Below are positions 11,401 to 22,501 of a stretch of DNA of 64,000 nt, in pieces; position 1 is the stretch's first letter; every line of letters begins with the position of its first letter. The notes beneath the pieces were generated by a model, which had not been told where the DNA came from, did no database searches, and worked only from the letters and a program-made list of their open reading frames with translations. Made by a program: the position numbers and the translations under genes. Source of the DNA: Notolepis coatsorum (Eukaryota > Chordata > Actinopteri > Aulopiformes > Paralepididae); assembly GCA_963971535.1 (NCBI GenBank), contig OZ020586.1, forward strand, positions 73,638,949 to 73,702,948, given 5' to 3'.

Positions 11401-11463
11401 AGGTTGCTACAAAGCATGCCATCTAACAGTGAAGTTAGTGGTTGTTATTTGATTGATTGATTG
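11401..11463. repeat. About 60-bp direct duplication, right copy
   Basis: Partner of 10206-10268. Confidence 0.8.
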
Positions 11464-12295
11464 AAAATTGTATTAACAGTAAAATGACAGTGTCCTTTTG
11501 AAGGAGAGGGATGTTCTACAACGAATGCCATCTAACAACACACTTCCCGCGATTTATATTTTGTTTCACAATGAGTCATGATGATTAACCAATTACATAA
11601 TCCAACATTGTGTAAGCAACTAACACATTCCATGTGACTTTATCGTTTTTGAATGAGTCGTTATGACGATATCAATACATCCATTCATAAAGATTATTGT
11701 CCGCCATCTTGGTTTCATTCATAAAAACACGAACGGCGGAGTGATTCGGAAAGAAATTAATTTGGTTGTGGGCGGGTTCTGGGATCACGTGGAGTGTGTT
11801 ATGAGAAATAACAATGTCTGAAAGAAGTGTTTCAGCCAATCGGAATCAAGAAAATTGCATGCCATTGTATAAAGTGGATTATACCATGGTATTCGTCAAG
11901 GACAACAGTGTTAGTTACCATGGAGATCCATGACTTACCATGGTAAATTAGTTATACAATGACCGGTGGTAAAACTATGGTAAAACTGAATACCACCATA
12001 CAGTACTACCATACTACTGGTATGCATGAGATTTGAAGAGGTCCTTCTGTATGTTCTGTAAGCACATCTCTTGTACCTAGGGGATTTAAAGAGGGCCAGG
12101 AAGAGCAATATGCAGATGCTCACTGGTCTGACAATTCAAACTGAAAGAGAGTTGTTTATTGAGTTGACTGTGTTTGTGAATCCTGGTCCATATAAACCAC
12201 CTGTAGGTAGACATGAGCGATGGAGAGAGGTGAATGAGTGGGAGTTCCATTAACACTTTCCCTCTGTTCATATGGCCTCATGTTTAGTGTCTCTT

Positions 12296-12343
<48 letters not shown>
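12296..12343. repeat. (CT)n microsatellite serving as polypyrimidine tract
   Basis: CT units end ten bases before the acceptor of the exon at 12354. Here the repeat is a normal pyrimidine tract, in contrast to the TG-rich acceptors of other exons. Confidence 0.95.
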
Positions 12344-12345
<2 letters not shown>

Positions 12346-12353
12346 TCTCTCAG

Positions 12354-12471
12354 AGGGTGAGTAGAGGCCCGCTGCTTCGTCGCCATGGCGTCCAGGAGTG
12401 TATTCTGTTGGTAACGCAGCGCATCACCAAGTACCCCGTCCTCATCCAACGCATCCTGGACAACACCAAGG
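12354..12471 (+). CDS. arhgef2: arhgef2 window exon 2: DH conserved region 3
   Basis: 118 nt, starting phase 0 and ending phase 1. It encodes [20 protein letters not shown] and [11 protein letters not shown], the signature LLVxPxQRxxKYPxLL-type helix of Dbl-family DH domains that contacts the Rho GTPase. Acceptor ttctctcag, donor G|gtgaga. Confidence 0.97.
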
Positions 12472-12567
12472 GTGAGACGTCTTAACATTCACCCTGGACA
12501 GTGTGACAATGTGTGTCCTGGTTAACTATATCACTCTGGCAGACATGACACTCAATAATATATTTAA

Positions 12568-12682
12568 GCATTACATCACGCGCAGGAGTGGTTTGTGAAC
12601 AATAAACCATGCCTAGGGGTGGTCGTTAGACCCCCCTAGGCATGGTTTATTGTTCACAAATCACGACTGCAAGTGGTGTAAA
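12568..12682. repeat. Long palindrome (foldback), copy 2
   Basis: Same position and outer sequence as copy 1 (cattacatcacgcgcaggag). The inner arms differ: left gtttgtgaacaataaaccatg, right the inverse catggtttattgttcacaaa. The short loop sits between the two cctagggg/cccctagg ends. Confidence 0.9.
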
Positions 12683-12956
12683 GCTTTTATACAACTGCCA
12701 GATTCATCCAACCTTATTTCTATACAATAAACACACATTAATCGAAGATTTATTGAAAAAACCATCCGCCAGAAAAAGTAGTTCCCACAACTACAAAAAA
12801 GACAAGTTGCCTCCATGTGGAAGCAGCTTGAAGTGCATCCAACCAAACTAACACATCCAACTGTGTATTATTGGAATGATTGAGAGAAGTTGCCTCATGT
12901 GGAAGCAGCTTGAAGTGCATCCAACCAACTAACACATCCAACTGTGTATTATTGGA

Positions 12957-13050
12957 ATGATTGATTGAAAATGTTATTACCAGATGCAGAATGGGTACAA
13001 TACAGTACGGCTCAATACACACAATTGTTAAGGGAATGCAGACCTACTTT
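12957..13050 (-). mobile_element. LINE 3' tail fragment, uninterrupted at the TTAA site
   Basis: tgattgattgaaaatg, gtacggctcaatacacac and ttgttaagggaatgcagacc match the tails at 10251 and 46200. This is another empty copy of the TTAA target. Confidence 0.7.
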
Positions 13051-13317
13051 CCATAGAACTTCATTCTTAGATGCTTCTATATAAAGTAGGTAAAACAAAT
13101 AAAAAAGTCTTCTTTGCCCTATAGGAAAAAAACGTTTTCTTCGCCCTATTTTTTTTTTTTTTTTTTTTAACCTACTGTAGAGGGCCTAAACTTAACCAGT
13201 TGGAAACCAAGCGTACAGTAATAAAATTAGCAATCAATCAATCAACTCAATAGGCCATGCTCACTTAGAACAGCGCAGCACCCAGCTCTCTGACTATCCC
13301 CCGCGTTGCAGGCAGAG

Positions 13318-13360
13318 TGTGTGTGTGTGTGTGCGTGTGCGTGCGTGTGTGTATGTGTGT
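13318..13360. repeat. Short imperfect (GT)n
   Basis: GT/GC units next to a G run. Confidence 0.9.
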
Positions 13361-14519
13361 GGGGGGGGGTGTGTGGCGGTGGGTGGAGACTAGAGCAAGC
13401 GCTGACAGTCGAAAGGAAAAAGAAATTGAAAAAGAAATCGCAAATTAATCCATCAATCAATCCGCGATTTTTCTTTTGTTACAGAATGATTCAAGACCCA
13501 TCAATTACATCATCCAACATTGTTTAAACGACTAAGACATTCGCTGTGACAGAATCGCTTGATATTTAGTCGTTTAGTCGCCATCAACATATCCATTTGT
13601 AAAGATTATTGGCCACCTTCTTGTGATCCGGCGGAGTGATGTGATGTGGGTCGGTTGTGGGCGGGTCCTGGGCCAGCAGCGTGGAATTGTTGCCAATAAA
13701 GACGTGTAAAATGACTGTTTCAGCCAATCAGAATCGAGAAATTTCCATGCCGTTGTATAAATATATATAATATAGCGCTTCAAACAAAGAAAGCAAGTCC
13801 GCCTTGGGTATAGATGTTTTCAAACCTAATTATCTAAATGTACGAGTTGGAGTATTGGTTATTCATAGCATAAAACAGCATAGATTGAGTTTTCTTTAAC
13901 ACTTAACATTTCAAATGATCGACTCCACAACTACACTTATTTAAACCCTCCACTGGGTTACATAAACAGGCTTACATGTTTCCTCACTCCGGATAACCAG
14001 ACGTCACCCCATAATGGTAGTATAGTATAGTAGTATAGTATTATATAATAGTATCAGATCACCCACTAATCTATATCTGTTTTGAGATATATAGTCAAGA
14101 AAAGGTTGCCAAATATGTTTGAATTGACTGGGCCTCCCTGTGTTCTCATACCGTATACTTTTCATATGTAGCATATTGATGAGTTCTGTCAAACAGGTTT
14201 CGAAAAGCGGTACTCCTTATTTGTTCCACACCATTCAAATGCATTTCTTTGCCAATTTCTTTTTTCAACCTTTATTTTACCAGGTAGTCACTTTAGATCA
14301 ATGATCTCTTTTTCTAGCAAGACCTGGCCATACTGTGTAGTCTGTATATCAGAGTGACTGAGTGTTGTTTTGTGACCAGCCACAAATAGCCACTTCTGGA
14401 TCTGGGAGAAGGTCATAGGTGTAAGTATTTGAGTAGCATTGGAACACCTCACTTCAGAACCTGTAGAGCTTCGGGCAAAACCAAATGAGGTGACCCAGTG
14501 AGCCCTCAGCAGATTTACA

Positions 14520-15370
14520 TGAATCAAATCAAATCTAATTTCTTTGTAAAGCCCGAAATCACAAGGTAATGCCCCCATGGGCTGTACAAGTCTTCTTGAA
14601 CAAGTCAAGAAGAAACATCACAGTAAATCAAGAACAAAAAACACCATAAAATCCAAATATACGACACTCCCACACATTCCCCAATGAAGATAAGGAACAA
14701 CTCACTAAAAACCTAGCAATAGGTTTGTGCAGATGGAATACAGTGCTCTTAAATCGTAAATCTCGTAAATACCTCTTGTCATTTAAAACCCTTTCTAATC
14801 TGGTACCATAAAGAACCAAGGGGCCTTTCTGCTGCACATAGAAGTGCTGGGAGAGAGATACTGCTAGCATTCTGCTCCATGCCCAGCCATGCAGGGCTGG
14901 TAGTGGTGGTCTCACCAGGGTATGAGTCCTGCCAGTAGACCAGAGCTCTTGCATTGCCCAGTAGTGATATTGAAACATGGGTAAGACAAGGTATCCTATA
15001 TTTGTATGGAAATATGGAAATACGGTGTGTTTTGTATCTCCAAATAAAAGGTATAATAAGAGTGTCAAGGGTCTTAAAAAATGCTTTTCTTAAAATAATT
15101 GGCAGGTTCTGGAACAGATATAAAAACGTGGGTAAAGTGACCATTTCCACTGTGTTGATACGGCCTACTATAGACAATTCCATTTCTCTACATTATATTT
15201 CAAATTCTCTAACATTGGTTCATACTTTAATCAAATAAAATGTATTTGTAAAGCCCGCAATCACAAATGGGATGCACAAGTCTTCTTTAAACAAGTCAAG
15301 AAGAAACATCACAATAAATCAAGAACAAACTAAAGTTAAACCCATCATGAAATCCAAAACAAGACTGCCA
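14520..15370 (-). pseudogene. L1/Tx1-like ORF2 C-terminal remnant
   Basis: On the minus strand, 15183 downwards encodes FLYLFQNLPIILRKAFFKTL then IIPFIWRYKTHRIS, the region after RT motif E in Tx1/L1-like ORF2. The frame shifts near 14990-15060 and decays. It is flanked by two copies of a short repeat (tttgtaaagcccg, cacaagtcttcttgaacaag) at 14530-14640 and 15243-15370. I cannot tell whether these are part of the LINE or a separate repeat. Confidence 0.65.
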
Positions 15371-15460
15371 GACATACCCCAGTTTAATTTATACAGGAGT
15401 TTGTGATTCCTACGTAGGAAACATGAGTTGCTCACTAGCGCCCCTCACACCTATAAAAAG

Positions 15461-16855
15461 ATTAAAACCTGACAGTCTTTCTTCCTGTTTGATACCCACA
15501 CACAGTGGTGACTGGTCATTAGGAGCAGAGCCCCACCTAGTGTCACCAAAAAGAACTGCAGATAAATGTTATTCATTCTTAAATATTTGCCTATTATTTG
15601 CTCAAATGTATTATGTATGTATATAGCATCTTACTAAATTGCATATACATTTTATTAGTATTTTAGTTCATGTCATCTCTCTGCCTTGCTGTTTCAGATT
15701 GCGTCATTCTCCCGATCGTTAGGTCTAAAATAGAAGCTTTTCATTGCTAACGACAACTATTGTAAACTACCTAGCTAGTGACGTTACATGAAAATGAACA
15801 AGGTGGATTATTTACTCAAGCAGAGGATTGAATCCCTGAATTTGGAGGAGAACATTTTAATCAAACGTCTGGGTCCACACCAAAAACAGCTTGCAAAGGT
15901 AACGGCTAACATCCATCCATGAGAACAACCTAGAAGAGGCTTTTACTGAGACCGTCAGTCTGATGAAAATCATAATAACAACTCCTATGATGACATCTGA
16001 GTCAGAGAGGAACTTTTCCACCTTAAAGAGGATTCAAAACGTTTACTCTCAATACCATGGGACAGCCGCGACTTAACGCATTGGCTAGCATCGCAAGCCA
16101 GTGCGCCCTTTCTCTTCAAGTGAGCCCACAGCTTTGGTGAGTGATAATTTTATCATCCTGACGTTATGGTCCTGGTTCGTGCTTTGGCAATGCTGTTGTG
16201 TTGAATTGCTTGATGATGGTAGTGTCATGTTTAAAAGACAAGGTTGTTGTCATAGAATCCCTAAAAAGTTGTCTGTGTGCTTTGGTGTGGCCTTCAGTGG
16301 CGTTGAGCTCTATAATAGCAGTTAAATATAATCCATCACAAAGTGCAAAAGAAATCATCAGAATGCAATAAATAAGGTGTTTTTTTTCACTAAAAACATC
16401 CGCTTTCACCCCACGCCTACCGCCAGGCCAGAAAAAAATCATTGCCCCACCAACATTTTACATATAAAAACGCCACTGCCCACACAGTTTAAAACCTGAC
16501 AGTCTTTCCTCCTGTTTGATACCCACACAGTTTAAAACCTGACAGTCTTTCTTCCTGTTTGATACCCATACAGTTTAAAACCTGACAGTCTTTCCTCCTG
16601 TTTGATACCCACACAGTTTAAAACCTGACAGTCTTTCTTCCTGTTTGATACCCATACAGTTTAAAACCTGACAGTCTTTCTTCCTGTTTGATACCCACAC
16701 AGTTTAAAACCTGACAGTCTTTCTTCCTGTTTGATACCCACACAGTTTAAAACCTGACAGTCTTTCTTCCTGTTTGATACCGACACCGTTTAAAACCTGA
16801 CAGTCTTTCTTCCTGTTTGATACCGACACCGTTTAAAACCTGACAGTCTTTCTTC
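15461..16855 (+). repeat. 43-bp minisatellite, split by a hAT element
   Basis: The unit contains gtttaaaacctgacagtc and cttcctgtttgatacc. One unit lies at 15461-15502 and about nine run from 16479 to 16855. Spacing of the first two units after the insertion is exactly 43 bp (16487 to 16530). Units differ by single bases (ttCctcc/ttTcttcc, ccCaca/ccGaca). Confidence 0.95.
15503..16478 (+). pseudogene. hAT transposon with decayed transposase
   Basis: 976 bp flanked by the 8-bp duplication cccacaca (15495-15502 and 16479-16486), with CAGTGG/CCACTG ends: hallmarks of hAT. The interior encodes two transposase remnants on the + strand: an N-terminal piece starting near 15789 (NKVDYLLKQRIESLNLEENI), and a C-terminal dimerisation segment near 15955-16080 (TTPMMTSESERNFSTLKRIQ), followed after a frameshift by MGQPRLNALASIA. 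The DDE catalytic region between them is missing. The sequence supports the family; the autonomous source cannot be identified here. Confidence 0.85.
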
Positions 16856-16970
16856 AGCATGTTTTGGAGTCTTTGTCTTGGCTCTCGACTGGAGTGGTCT
16901 CGACGACAACTCTGTTGTAAAATGTGCGACAAACTAGATCCCGTGCTCATCTCTCCTCTCCTCCTCACAG

Positions 16971-17047
16971 ATGATGAAGAGGAGGCGTCCTCGCTGGCCC
17001 AGTCTCTGGCTCTCCTCAGGGAGATGCTCAGCTCAGTGGACCAACAG
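16971..17047 (+). CDS. arhgef2: arhgef2 window exon 3: end of DH domain
   Basis: 77 nt, entering phase 1 and leaving phase 0. It encodes DDEEEASSLAQSLALLREML and SSVDQQ, the last long DH helix. Acceptor ctcctcacag, donor cag|gtaccg. Confidence 0.95.
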
Positions 17048-17158
17048 GTACCGTCTCCCCGAGTGTACACAGAGTGTTTGTTGTCAACTCATGACTAGGG
17101 AGGGACCGCTACAGACACTGACCTCACTCACAAAAGGCAGATATTCATGCTTATTTAA

Positions 17159-17318
17159 TTTGAACCCTTTCACTACCACACTACCAAAGGGTTAACCCTT
17201 TCACGGCGACCATACAGAAGGTTAACCCTTTCACTGCCACACGACAAAGGGTTAATCCTTTCACTACCACACTACAGAAGGTTAACCCTTTCACTACCAC
17301 ACTACAGACGGTTAACCG
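17159..17318. repeat. About 30-bp minisatellite, left block
   Basis: Five imperfect units of ggttaaccctttcactacca plus cactacagaa. The same unit appears in reverse orientation at 17771-17810, on the other side of a SINE. Confidence 0.85.
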
Positions 17319-17772
17319 GCTTTTTTTTATCCACTTTTTCTCCTTATTTTCTATTTTTCCCCCATCCGAATTTCGCTGTTTCCAATTCTCCCCTCCCCTG
17401 TCTTGAACGTTGCTCGCATATGCCCCCCACAGGTCGGTTGTAGGGAGGATAGAAGCTTTGTATCACGTGTCCCCTCCGGTACACGAGGGGTACACATCTT
17501 TTCACCTGCCAGCGTGGACTCTCATTGGCGAGGTGTAACGTGTGGGAGGCGCACACTACCCCCGCTATTTCCTGTCTCTGCTGTGCAGGCGTCCCCCAAC
17601 CGACCTGTAGGAGTCGCTGTCCACAACGTCCAGATTACCACCCATCGACTTCCACCCGCTGACTCTGCCAATTGAGTTAGTATGACGGCTGGCCCAAGCC
17701 GGAGGCAACGCTGACAGCCGGATTTGAACCCGGTGTCTCTTGCGGTGACGAGCACATTGTCCGCCACCCCAA
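17319..17772 (-). mobile_element. tRNA-derived SINE, copy 1
   Basis: Minus-strand copy of the family at 20291-20746. Shared features are the box B-like sequence gggttcaaatccgg (reverse complement at 17723-17736), the ccggcttggg, cgactcctacaggtcgg and tgcgagcaacg body, and an A-rich 3' end at the left side. The box A region is poorly preserved. Confidence 0.8.
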
Positions 17773-17810
17773 AGGGTTAACCTTCTGTAGTGTGGTAGTG
17801 AAAGGGTTAA
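17771..17810. repeat. About 30-bp minisatellite, right block in inverted orientation
   Basis: aaagggttaaccttctgtag then tgtggtagtgaaagggtt: the reverse complement of the unit at 17159-17318. Confidence 0.85.
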
Positions 17811-18019
17811 AATGGCTCCATTTAAATTAGGGCTGGAAGGTGACCGAATATGATTTATCATCGGTGATGGTTATGGTACTCACCAGATTGTATCCTATTA
17901 TTATAAGGTCTGGTGGTCCTTCTCTGGTAGAGAAGCTAGAGATATTTCAATCTCAATAGATAATTTTAAGGCTAATGAAAACAAAGTGAAGGCTGAGCAT
18001 AGTGGTGTTGTGCGGCCAG

Positions 18020-18188
18020 GTGGTGGAGCTGGAGAGGACCCAGAGGCTCCAGGAGATCCAGGCCCGGCTGGACCCCCGGGCCGAGGCCAAGGTGAGGGAC
18101 GGAGGCCTGTTCCGACCGGGAGAGCTGCTCCGCAGGAGCCTCATCCACGAGGGCACCCTGCTGTGGAAGACCGGCTCCAGACTCAAGG
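18020..18188 (+). CDS. arhgef2: arhgef2 window exon 4: DH-PH linker and start of PH
   Basis: 169 nt, phase 0 in, phase 1 out. It encodes [20 protein letters not shown] (end of DH), then [20 protein letters not shown] and KTGSRLK, the first PH strand region. The donor G|gtgcgg is followed within about 20 nt by a 190-bp (GT)n tract. Confidence 0.96.
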
Positions 18189-18204
18189 GTGCGGAAGGGC
18201 ATAC

Positions 18205-18813
<609 letters not shown>

Positions 18814-19308
18814 TTATTACATGGCGTTTCACATTCGCCGAAATGCTTGATTGTGATTGGTCAATAGCCCCTGACAGCGGTGAATTAGTTTTCAATAACT
18901 GACCGCTGCCATGGGCAACGCGCAATAATCACCAGTGATTATTGCTTTTCGCAGCTGGAGCAATCAAGCCCACTGACACACACTGCATCAGTGCAATCAG
19001 ACACACCTGCCGGCTGTCGGCGATAATAATAATCACTTTATTTGGGCTGACAGAGCCACAGAACAACTGCGTCTGCATTTGATCTCGTCTTGTCGATGGT
19101 GTAAAATGAATTAGGTATATATATTGTTAGTAAGTTAGCCATGTAATAAGCGGGATAATGTATAGCTATACTCGGTCACTGTCGCAAAATAATTGACCTT
19201 CACTGACGTTTAGAACACCTCGGCGAGGCGCCTCGGTATTCTAAACTCTGTGTCGGTCAATTATTTTGCGACAATGACCTTGTAGCTATACATTATCCCT
19301 TACATAAC
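18814..19308 (-). mobile_element. Non-autonomous foldback element, copy A
   Basis: Bounded by ttacatggcgtttcacattc at the left and cattatcccttacataa at the right. It contains gattggtcaatagc, tgataatgacc-type blocks and a 148-bp palindrome (19152-19299). It is the reverse-complement relative of 27710-28184. No open frame. Superfamily unassigned. Confidence 0.75.
19152..19299. repeat. Palindrome with about 65-bp arms
   Basis: The arms run gggataatgtatagcta ... gtcgcaaaataattgacc inward, mirrored by ggtcaattattttgcgac ... cattatccc. The centre is ctcggcgaggcgcctcgg. Confidence 0.92.
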
Positions 19309-19419
19309 ATATAAAGCCAACTTAACTATACACACCAGGTACCAATGAATGCAATCAGGGCAGATAGACAGGTTAATTACTATCAGGTAACGCTTTGCTC
19401 CCTGAGGAGAGCAAAACCC

Positions 19420-19619
<200 letters not shown>

Positions 19620-19664
19620 AGGGTGGGATGGGGTAGGCCCAGTGCTAGACATATTATGCAAAGA

Positions 19665-19820
19665 TCTGTCAGTCTGAAATGTTATTTTGGGTTAGTCTTT
19701 GTATGAATTTGTCAGTCTGAAATGTTATTTAGGGTTAGTCTTTGTATGAATTTGTCAGTCTGAAATGTTATTTATGGTTAGTCTTTGTATGGATTTGACA
19801 GTCTGAAATGTTATTTAGGT
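19665..19820. repeat. Short tandem repeat of about 41 bp
   Basis: Four copies of gtcagtctgaaatgttattt followed by gggttagtctttgtatgaat-type sequence. Confidence 0.85.
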
Positions 19821-20274
19821 GCTGGGGGAAAATGACAAGTACTCCTTGCAGTTTGGCCAGGATTTTAAATCTTCAAGCTGTTCAGAATAGAGACCTTGCA
19901 CAGAAGACATATGTAGTTTTCCCTCTTCCAGGATGGCTGCCTGTAACAGCAAGTTATTAGCAACCATTATTTTTTCCAAGACACAACAGGTTCTATGTGC
20001 AAAACAACGTTTGCTATGTGTTGATTTATGAGAAATAATAATAACATTCAGTCAATTCAGTGTCTTATTACTGGATCTTGTAAACAAGTCACAGTAATAT
20101 TGTGCTTTCCTAGTGTTTACCTACTCTACCACTGCAGTGAAGTTAGGCATTTTCTTTTGAAAGTGGTTACCATTGGTTACAGGCAGCCATGTTGGAAGAA
20201 AGAACTGTTTCTTCCCCTCGATGATGTCACAATGGGAAGAATTAGCTTTGATGAATCTATTCACAGTCCTACGC

Positions 20275-20290
20275 AGAGCTGCTCTGCACC
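20275..20290. repeat. SINE target-site duplication, 5' copy
   Basis: agagctgctctgcacc, repeated exactly at 20747-20762. Confidence 0.93.
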
Positions 20291-20746
20291 AGGCGGCTGG
20301 GTAGCGCAGCGGACTAAGCGTCTGTCTACCACCGCAGAGACACTGGTATCGAATCCGGCTGTCAGCGGTCCCTCCGGCTTGGGCGGTCATCATACTGACA
20401 CAATTGGCAGTGTCAGCGGGTGGGAAGCCGGTGGGTGGTATTCTGGTCATTGTAAACAGCGACTCCTACAGGTCGGTCAGGGCGCCTGCACAGCGAGGGA
20501 AGGAACTGGGTAAGGTAGTGTGATCCTCCCACGCGTTACACTTCCCCGGTGAGAGTCCTCGCTGTCAGGTGAAAATAGGCTGCTGGCTGTCTCCTATGTA
20601 TCGGAGGAAGCATCTGATAGACTTTAGGGCTCCCTAGACCGACCAGTGGGGGGCACATGCGCGCAATGACCAGGAAGGGGAGGGGGAATTGGCATAATGA
20701 AAAAAAATTGGGATGGGAGGAAAATACAGAAAAATAGGATAAATAA
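20291..20746 (+). mobile_element. tRNA-derived SINE, copy 2, complete
   Basis: 456 bp between perfect 16-bp duplications. The 5' head has RNA polymerase III promoter boxes: A box tagcgcagcgg (20302-20312) and B box ggtatcgaatcc (20345-20356), spaced as in a tRNA. An unrelated body follows and the 3' end is A-rich (aataaa near 20741). It transcribes no protein and depends on a LINE for mobility. It shares its body with 17319-17772; a bare head fragment occurs near 46118. Confidence 0.9.
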
Positions 20747-21010
20747 AGAGCTGCTCTGCACCTGTAAGTCACACAGCCTTCAGAAGAGCTCCTTATTACT
20801 GTAACAAAACTGTTTAAAGAAAACCTGGAAGTAACTTGTATTATTATTACATAGTATCACAAATAACCAAATATTAAGCTTGTCTGAACATTTATGAGTT
20901 ATGCAGTGATATAGTTATCAGAAATGTAAACGGACTATATTTTCTTCGTAAAGAAACCATACCTGCGTTCTGCGTTCTATGGAATGTCCCCACAGTGCAT
21001 AAAGATATGG

Positions 21011-21011
21011 C

Positions 21012-21060
<49 letters not shown>

Positions 21061-21120
21061 TTGCGTGTGTGTGTGTGTGTGTGTGCGTGTGTGTGTGCGT
21101 TTGCGTGTGTGTGTGTGTAT
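21011..21120. repeat. (GT)n microsatellite, interrupted
   Basis: GT units with GCGTTTGC interruptions. Confidence 0.95.
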
Positions 21121-21176
21121 GCAAATTCATCTTGACATGTGTATTCCAATAAAATCAAGTTCAAGCTTAACTCTGT

Positions 21177-21334
<158 letters not shown>

Positions 21335-21335
<1 letters not shown>

Positions 21336-21411
21336 CGTGCGAGTGCTTCTCATGACCGACATCTTAGTGTTTCTGCAGGAGAAAGACCAGAGATACATCT
21401 TCCCTTGTCTG
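21335..21411 (+). CDS. arhgef2: arhgef2 window exon 5: PH domain, early strands
   Basis: 77 nt, phase 1 in, phase 0 out. With the G from the preceding exon it encodes DVRVLLMTDILVFLQEKDQR YIFPCL, the second to third PH strands, very close to remembered GEF-H1. The acceptor is (gt)n then gtag and the donor is ctg|gtaaga. Skipping would shift frame. Confidence 0.96.
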
Positions 21412-21744
21412 GTAAGAAAACACTCATCATTTAGAACACATCCTCCTCAGTCACACTGACCTCCCCACGCGCGTACAGTTTGCTCTGTTGGAAAGAGTGA
21501 AAGAAGATTTATCCAGTTCTCTGTGCGTTACCAAGGCAACAGGTGTGCACGCAGGGGCTTTACTATTGAAATGTAGCTCCATGCTCACTAGGACTGGTTT
21601 ACAGTAGCAAGAGCTGTTGGCTACTAATACTGAGAAAGTGAGACATTTTCTTTTTTGAGAAATACTTTACTGTATTGTGATGACATCACCAGGATTGAAT
21701 TGTACTTGCATACGTATTGACAAATAATAAAGACTTTGAGATCT

Positions 21745-22240
21745 CATATCTCTCCCTTCTCCTGCCCCCTCCTCCCTTTCTCTCGTTCTCTCTCCCCATC
21801 CCCCCTTTTCTCTCCCATCGTGTCTCTTTCTCCCTCTCTCCCCTCCTTCCTCTCCCTCTCTCCTGGTCTCTCTCACTCTCTCCTTTCTCCCCCTCTCGCC
21901 TCCTTCCTCTCCCTCTCTCCTTGTCTCTCTCACTCTCCTTTCCCCCTCTCTCCCCTCCCTCTCTCCTTGTCTCTCTCTCTCATTTCCCCCTCTCTCCCCT
22001 CCTCCCTTTCTCCTTGTCTCTCTCACTCTCTCCTTTCCCCTCTATCCCCTCCTTCCTCTCCCTCTCTCCTTGTATCTCTCACTCTCATTTCTCCCTTTCC
22101 CCTCCTTCCTCTCCCTCTCTCCCCTCCTTCCTCTCACTCTCTCCTCGTCTCTCTCACTCTCTCCTTTCCTCACTCTCCCCTCCTGCATCTCCCCCTCTCC
22201 TGGTCTCTCTCACTCCCTCCCTGGCCTCTTCCCTCTCTCC
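21745..22240. repeat. TC-rich low-complexity tract
   Basis: About 500 bp of ctctctcc/ttcctctccc units with a loose period of 40-60 bp. It acts as the pyrimidine tract of the exon at 22244. Confidence 0.95.
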
Positions 22241-22243
22241 CAG

Positions 22244-22416
22244 GACAAGGCTCCGGTGGTGTCTCTCCAGAACCTGATCGTGAGGGACATCGCCAACCAG
22301 GAGCGCGGCATGTACCTGCTCAGTGACTCCTCCCCTCCAGAGATGTACGAGGTGCAGGCCGCGTCCAAGGACGACAAGAGGGCCTGGATACGCCACATCC
22401 AGCACACCGTCAGCCA
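22244..22416 (+). CDS. arhgef2: arhgef2 window exon 6: PH domain, remainder
   Basis: 173 nt, phase 0 in, phase 2 out. It encodes [40 protein letters not shown] and HIQHTVS. The tryptophan in RAWIRHI is the invariant Trp of the PH C-terminal helix. The donor is chosen as CA|gtgcgt because it makes the codon that joins CPSREE in the next exon. Confidence 0.96.
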
Positions 22417-22501
22417 GTGCGTACTCGCCAAGGGTGGGGTGGTCCGGTGGGGGCCAGAGGCTTTGCATAGACGGTCTGTGTAGCTCGTCTTTCTTCCAAC
22501 G

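Larger units (their letters stand above)
10251..11465 (-). mobile_element. LINE 3' tail with (TTGATTGA)n end, interrupted
   Basis: The minus-strand tail of the family seen at 22500-23375 and 46200-47150. Markers are aattgtattaacag, gtacagctcaatacacac and ttgttaaggggatgcag. It is split at TTAA by the element 10346-11287. The piece is short and 5'-truncated (right end near 11400), and a duplicated 60-bp block flanks it. Confidence 0.75.
9820..11873. mobile_element. Non-autonomous TIR element, copy 1, carrying nested insertions
   Basis: Bounded by the perfect 13-bp inverted repeat TTTATACAATGGC (9820-9832) and GCCATTGTATAAA (11861-11873). Its own sequence (aattacataatccaacattg, ggttgtgggcgggt, tcagccaatcgg) matches the copy at 12686-13761. 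The middle is occupied by a LINE tail, which itself carries the TTAA element at 10346-11287. No transposase frame is visible. Confidence 0.8.
12686..13761. mobile_element. Non-autonomous TIR element, copy 2
   Basis: Left end TTTATACAACTGC (12686-12698) and right end GCCGTTGTATAAA (13749-13761). Shared interior with copy 1 includes tccaacattg, gtgggcgggtcctgg and tcagccaatcagaatcgag. It carries a LINE tail fragment from about 12957 and a duplicated aagttgcctc...gtgcatccaacca block (12804-12846 and 12887-12926). Confidence 0.8.

Noticed and set aside
21717..22326. Ser/Leu/Pro-rich open frame up to 196 residues
   Set aside because: Translation of a TC-rich tract before an exon, running into the real arhgef2 exon in the wrong frame.
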